The position numbers and the translations under genes are program-made. DNA of 7,077 nucleotides, from assembly GCA_016342385.1 (NCBI GenBank), contig JAEINM010000215.1:1-7077 (forward strand). Direction: 5' to 3'. Below the pieces are notes generated by a model. The model did not search any database. It was not told the DNA's origin and worked only from the letters and a program-made list of their open reading frames with translations. Positions 6,593-7,077 of the stretch are shown piece by piece; the first letter of the stretch is position 1, and each line of letters starts with the position of its first letter. The stretch is from Spirochaetaceae bacterium (lineage in GTDB: Bacteria > Spirochaetota > Spirochaetia > DSM-2461).

Positions 6593-6614
6593 GAAATGTG
6601 AGATTCTCTGTCAA
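6586..6614 (-). promoter_or_regulatory. Consensus sigma-70 promoter for the fusion gene
   Basis: On the minus strand the -35 is TTGACA (6609-6614) and the -10 is TATAAT (6586-6591), separated by exactly 17 bases. Both boxes match the consensus at every position. The spacer contains a small dyad, GAGA-TCTC, at 6600-6608. The predicted start near 6579-6580 gives a leader of about 100 bases before the ATG at 6477. Such a strong promoter probably needs a repressor, which fits the 6567-6592 palindrome. Confidence 0.85.
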
Positions 6615-6650
6615 ATAAATTCCCCACCATTTTTTCCTGATATTTTCTGA

Positions 6651-6784
6651 CTAGCGGTATAGCAATAATAAAAATTCACTAATAAGCGCACCGGTTAAGG
6701 TCTCATATAACCCCAGACCATAAGTGGAATTTTCTTCTCTACCGATTTACCCGCAAATGCAATACCAATATGCCCTAAAAACAT
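6651..6784 (-). pseudogene. Decayed 'MFLGH'-type small membrane protein gene, internally deleted and frameshifted
   Basis: The ATG at 6784, with GGGGG six bases ahead (6791-6795), opens MFLGHIGIAFAGKS and runs 29 codons to a TAA at 6695-6697. That opening matches a family of uncharacterised multi-helix membrane proteins that begin MFLGH.AV.FAAK. In a different frame of the same strand, 6651-6725 reads TYGLGLYETLTGALISE followed by a leucine-rich segment and ends in TAG. This resembles the later part of the same family (GLGLW...E...LY). The roughly 90 residues expected between the two, including the LLWP region, are missing. The gene was probably lost by an internal deletion with a frameshift. 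The family match is from memory. It lies between the aminopeptidase and the promoter of the fusion gene. Confidence 0.55.
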
Positions 6785-6945
6785 GTTTAGCCCCCAAGAT
6801 AAATAATTGTATACTCCATTGTTCAATCGTGACCGAATATATTTGAAAAACAAAAAAAAGAGATAAACATTGCTATAAATATGGCATATATGGCAAAAGT
6901 TACTCCAGGCTCTGATTCTTAAAGGATCATATTCGCTATAAGTGA
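6785..6945. other. Spacer between the aminopeptidase and the decayed membrane protein gene
   Basis: There is no intact gene here. On the minus strand, 6823-6918 is an open stretch of 31 codons encoding a hydrophobic helix (FAIYAIFIAMFISFF) that ends in NIFGHD and a stop. It has no proper start codon and a stop directly upstream. It may be further membrane-protein debris or chance. The remainder is AT-rich with no clear hairpin terminator. Confidence 0.35.
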
Positions 6946-7077
6946 TTAAATCACAAAGTTCCCGTCTTTCATGATCACAACTTCCCCACCATCAACAGTA
7001 TAAGCCGTCAGGGTTGTTTCGGGGGCACCAATCATAAAATCCGTATGAACCAGAGAATCATTGCACCCCGCCTCTTT
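6946..7077 (-). CDS. M29-family metallo-aminopeptidase (C-terminal 43 residues, cut by the window edge)
   Basis: The frame is open from base 7077 to a TAA at 6946-6948. It contains NDSLVHTDFMIGAPE followed by a strand-turn-strand ending MKDGNFVI. This closely matches the C-terminal end of M29 aminopeptidases (AmpS, PepS and aminopeptidase T). In those enzymes the His and Asp of the HxDFMIG motif bind the catalytic metal ions. They are cytoplasmic exopeptidases that release N-terminal residues from peptides. The natural C-terminus is present; the first nine-tenths of the gene lies to the right of the window. No clear intrinsic terminator follows. Confidence 0.85.
   Translation of the reverse strand, partial: KEAGCNDSLVHTDFMIGAPETTLTAYTVDGGEVVIMKDGNFVI

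Noticed and set aside
6620..6994. Repeated 11-mer TTCCCCACCAT, near 6620 and again inside the aminopeptidase near 6982
   Set aside because: There are only two copies, one in coding sequence, with no matching flanks; it is probably chance.
1..7077. tRNA, rRNA, CRISPR array, insertion sequence or prophage parts
   Set aside because: I found no cloverleaf, spaced direct repeats, transposase or phage gene on either strand.

Overview
This is an AT-rich bacterial window in which every recognisable gene lies on the minus strand, so it reads right to left. Low GC, lipoprotein and TTG-start usage, an M29-type aminopeptidase and a betaine-type ABC transporter gene fit several low-GC anaerobes. My best guess is a free-living spirochaete or a Firmicutes-like bacterium, but nothing here proves either.

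Layout in the direction of transcription: (1) 6946-7077, the last 43 residues of an M29 metallo-aminopeptidase. (2) 6651-6784, a decayed remnant of a short membrane protein of the 'MFLGH' type, with its middle deleted and its reading frame shifted. (3) 6478-6614, the control region of the main gene. It has a textbook sigma-70 promoter (TTGACA, 17 bp, TATAAT), a perfect 11-bp inverted repeat over the -10 box and start site, and a possible nine-codon leader ORF ending four bases before the main start codon. (4) 2299-6477, a 1392-residue two-enzyme fusion of a GH77 4-alpha-glucanotransferase (MalQ) and a maltokinase-like phosphotransferase. (5) 1056-2102, an unrecognised 348-residue protein with a single C-terminal membrane helix. 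(6) 652-1055, a 404-bp gap holding weak signals and possible coding debris. (7) 496-651, a 51-residue zinc-ribbon protein with a TTG start and a near-ideal ribosome binding site. (8) 1-387, the N-terminal part of a glycine-betaine-type substrate-binding lipoprotein.

The centre of interest is the fusion. The GH77 half should shuffle alpha-1,4-glucan chains. The kinase half keeps the ATP-site aspartates and the characteristic C-terminal motif of maltokinases, which make maltose 1-phosphate, the donor for GlgE glucan synthesis. One polypeptide may therefore turn maltooligosaccharides into maltose 1-phosphate. Maltokinase is best known as a partner of trehalose synthase, so this pairing is unusual. 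No glgE, treS or glgB lies in the window, so the pathway link is inference. The operator-like palindrome suggests the gene is regulated. The other genes share only strand with it and show no clear functional link.
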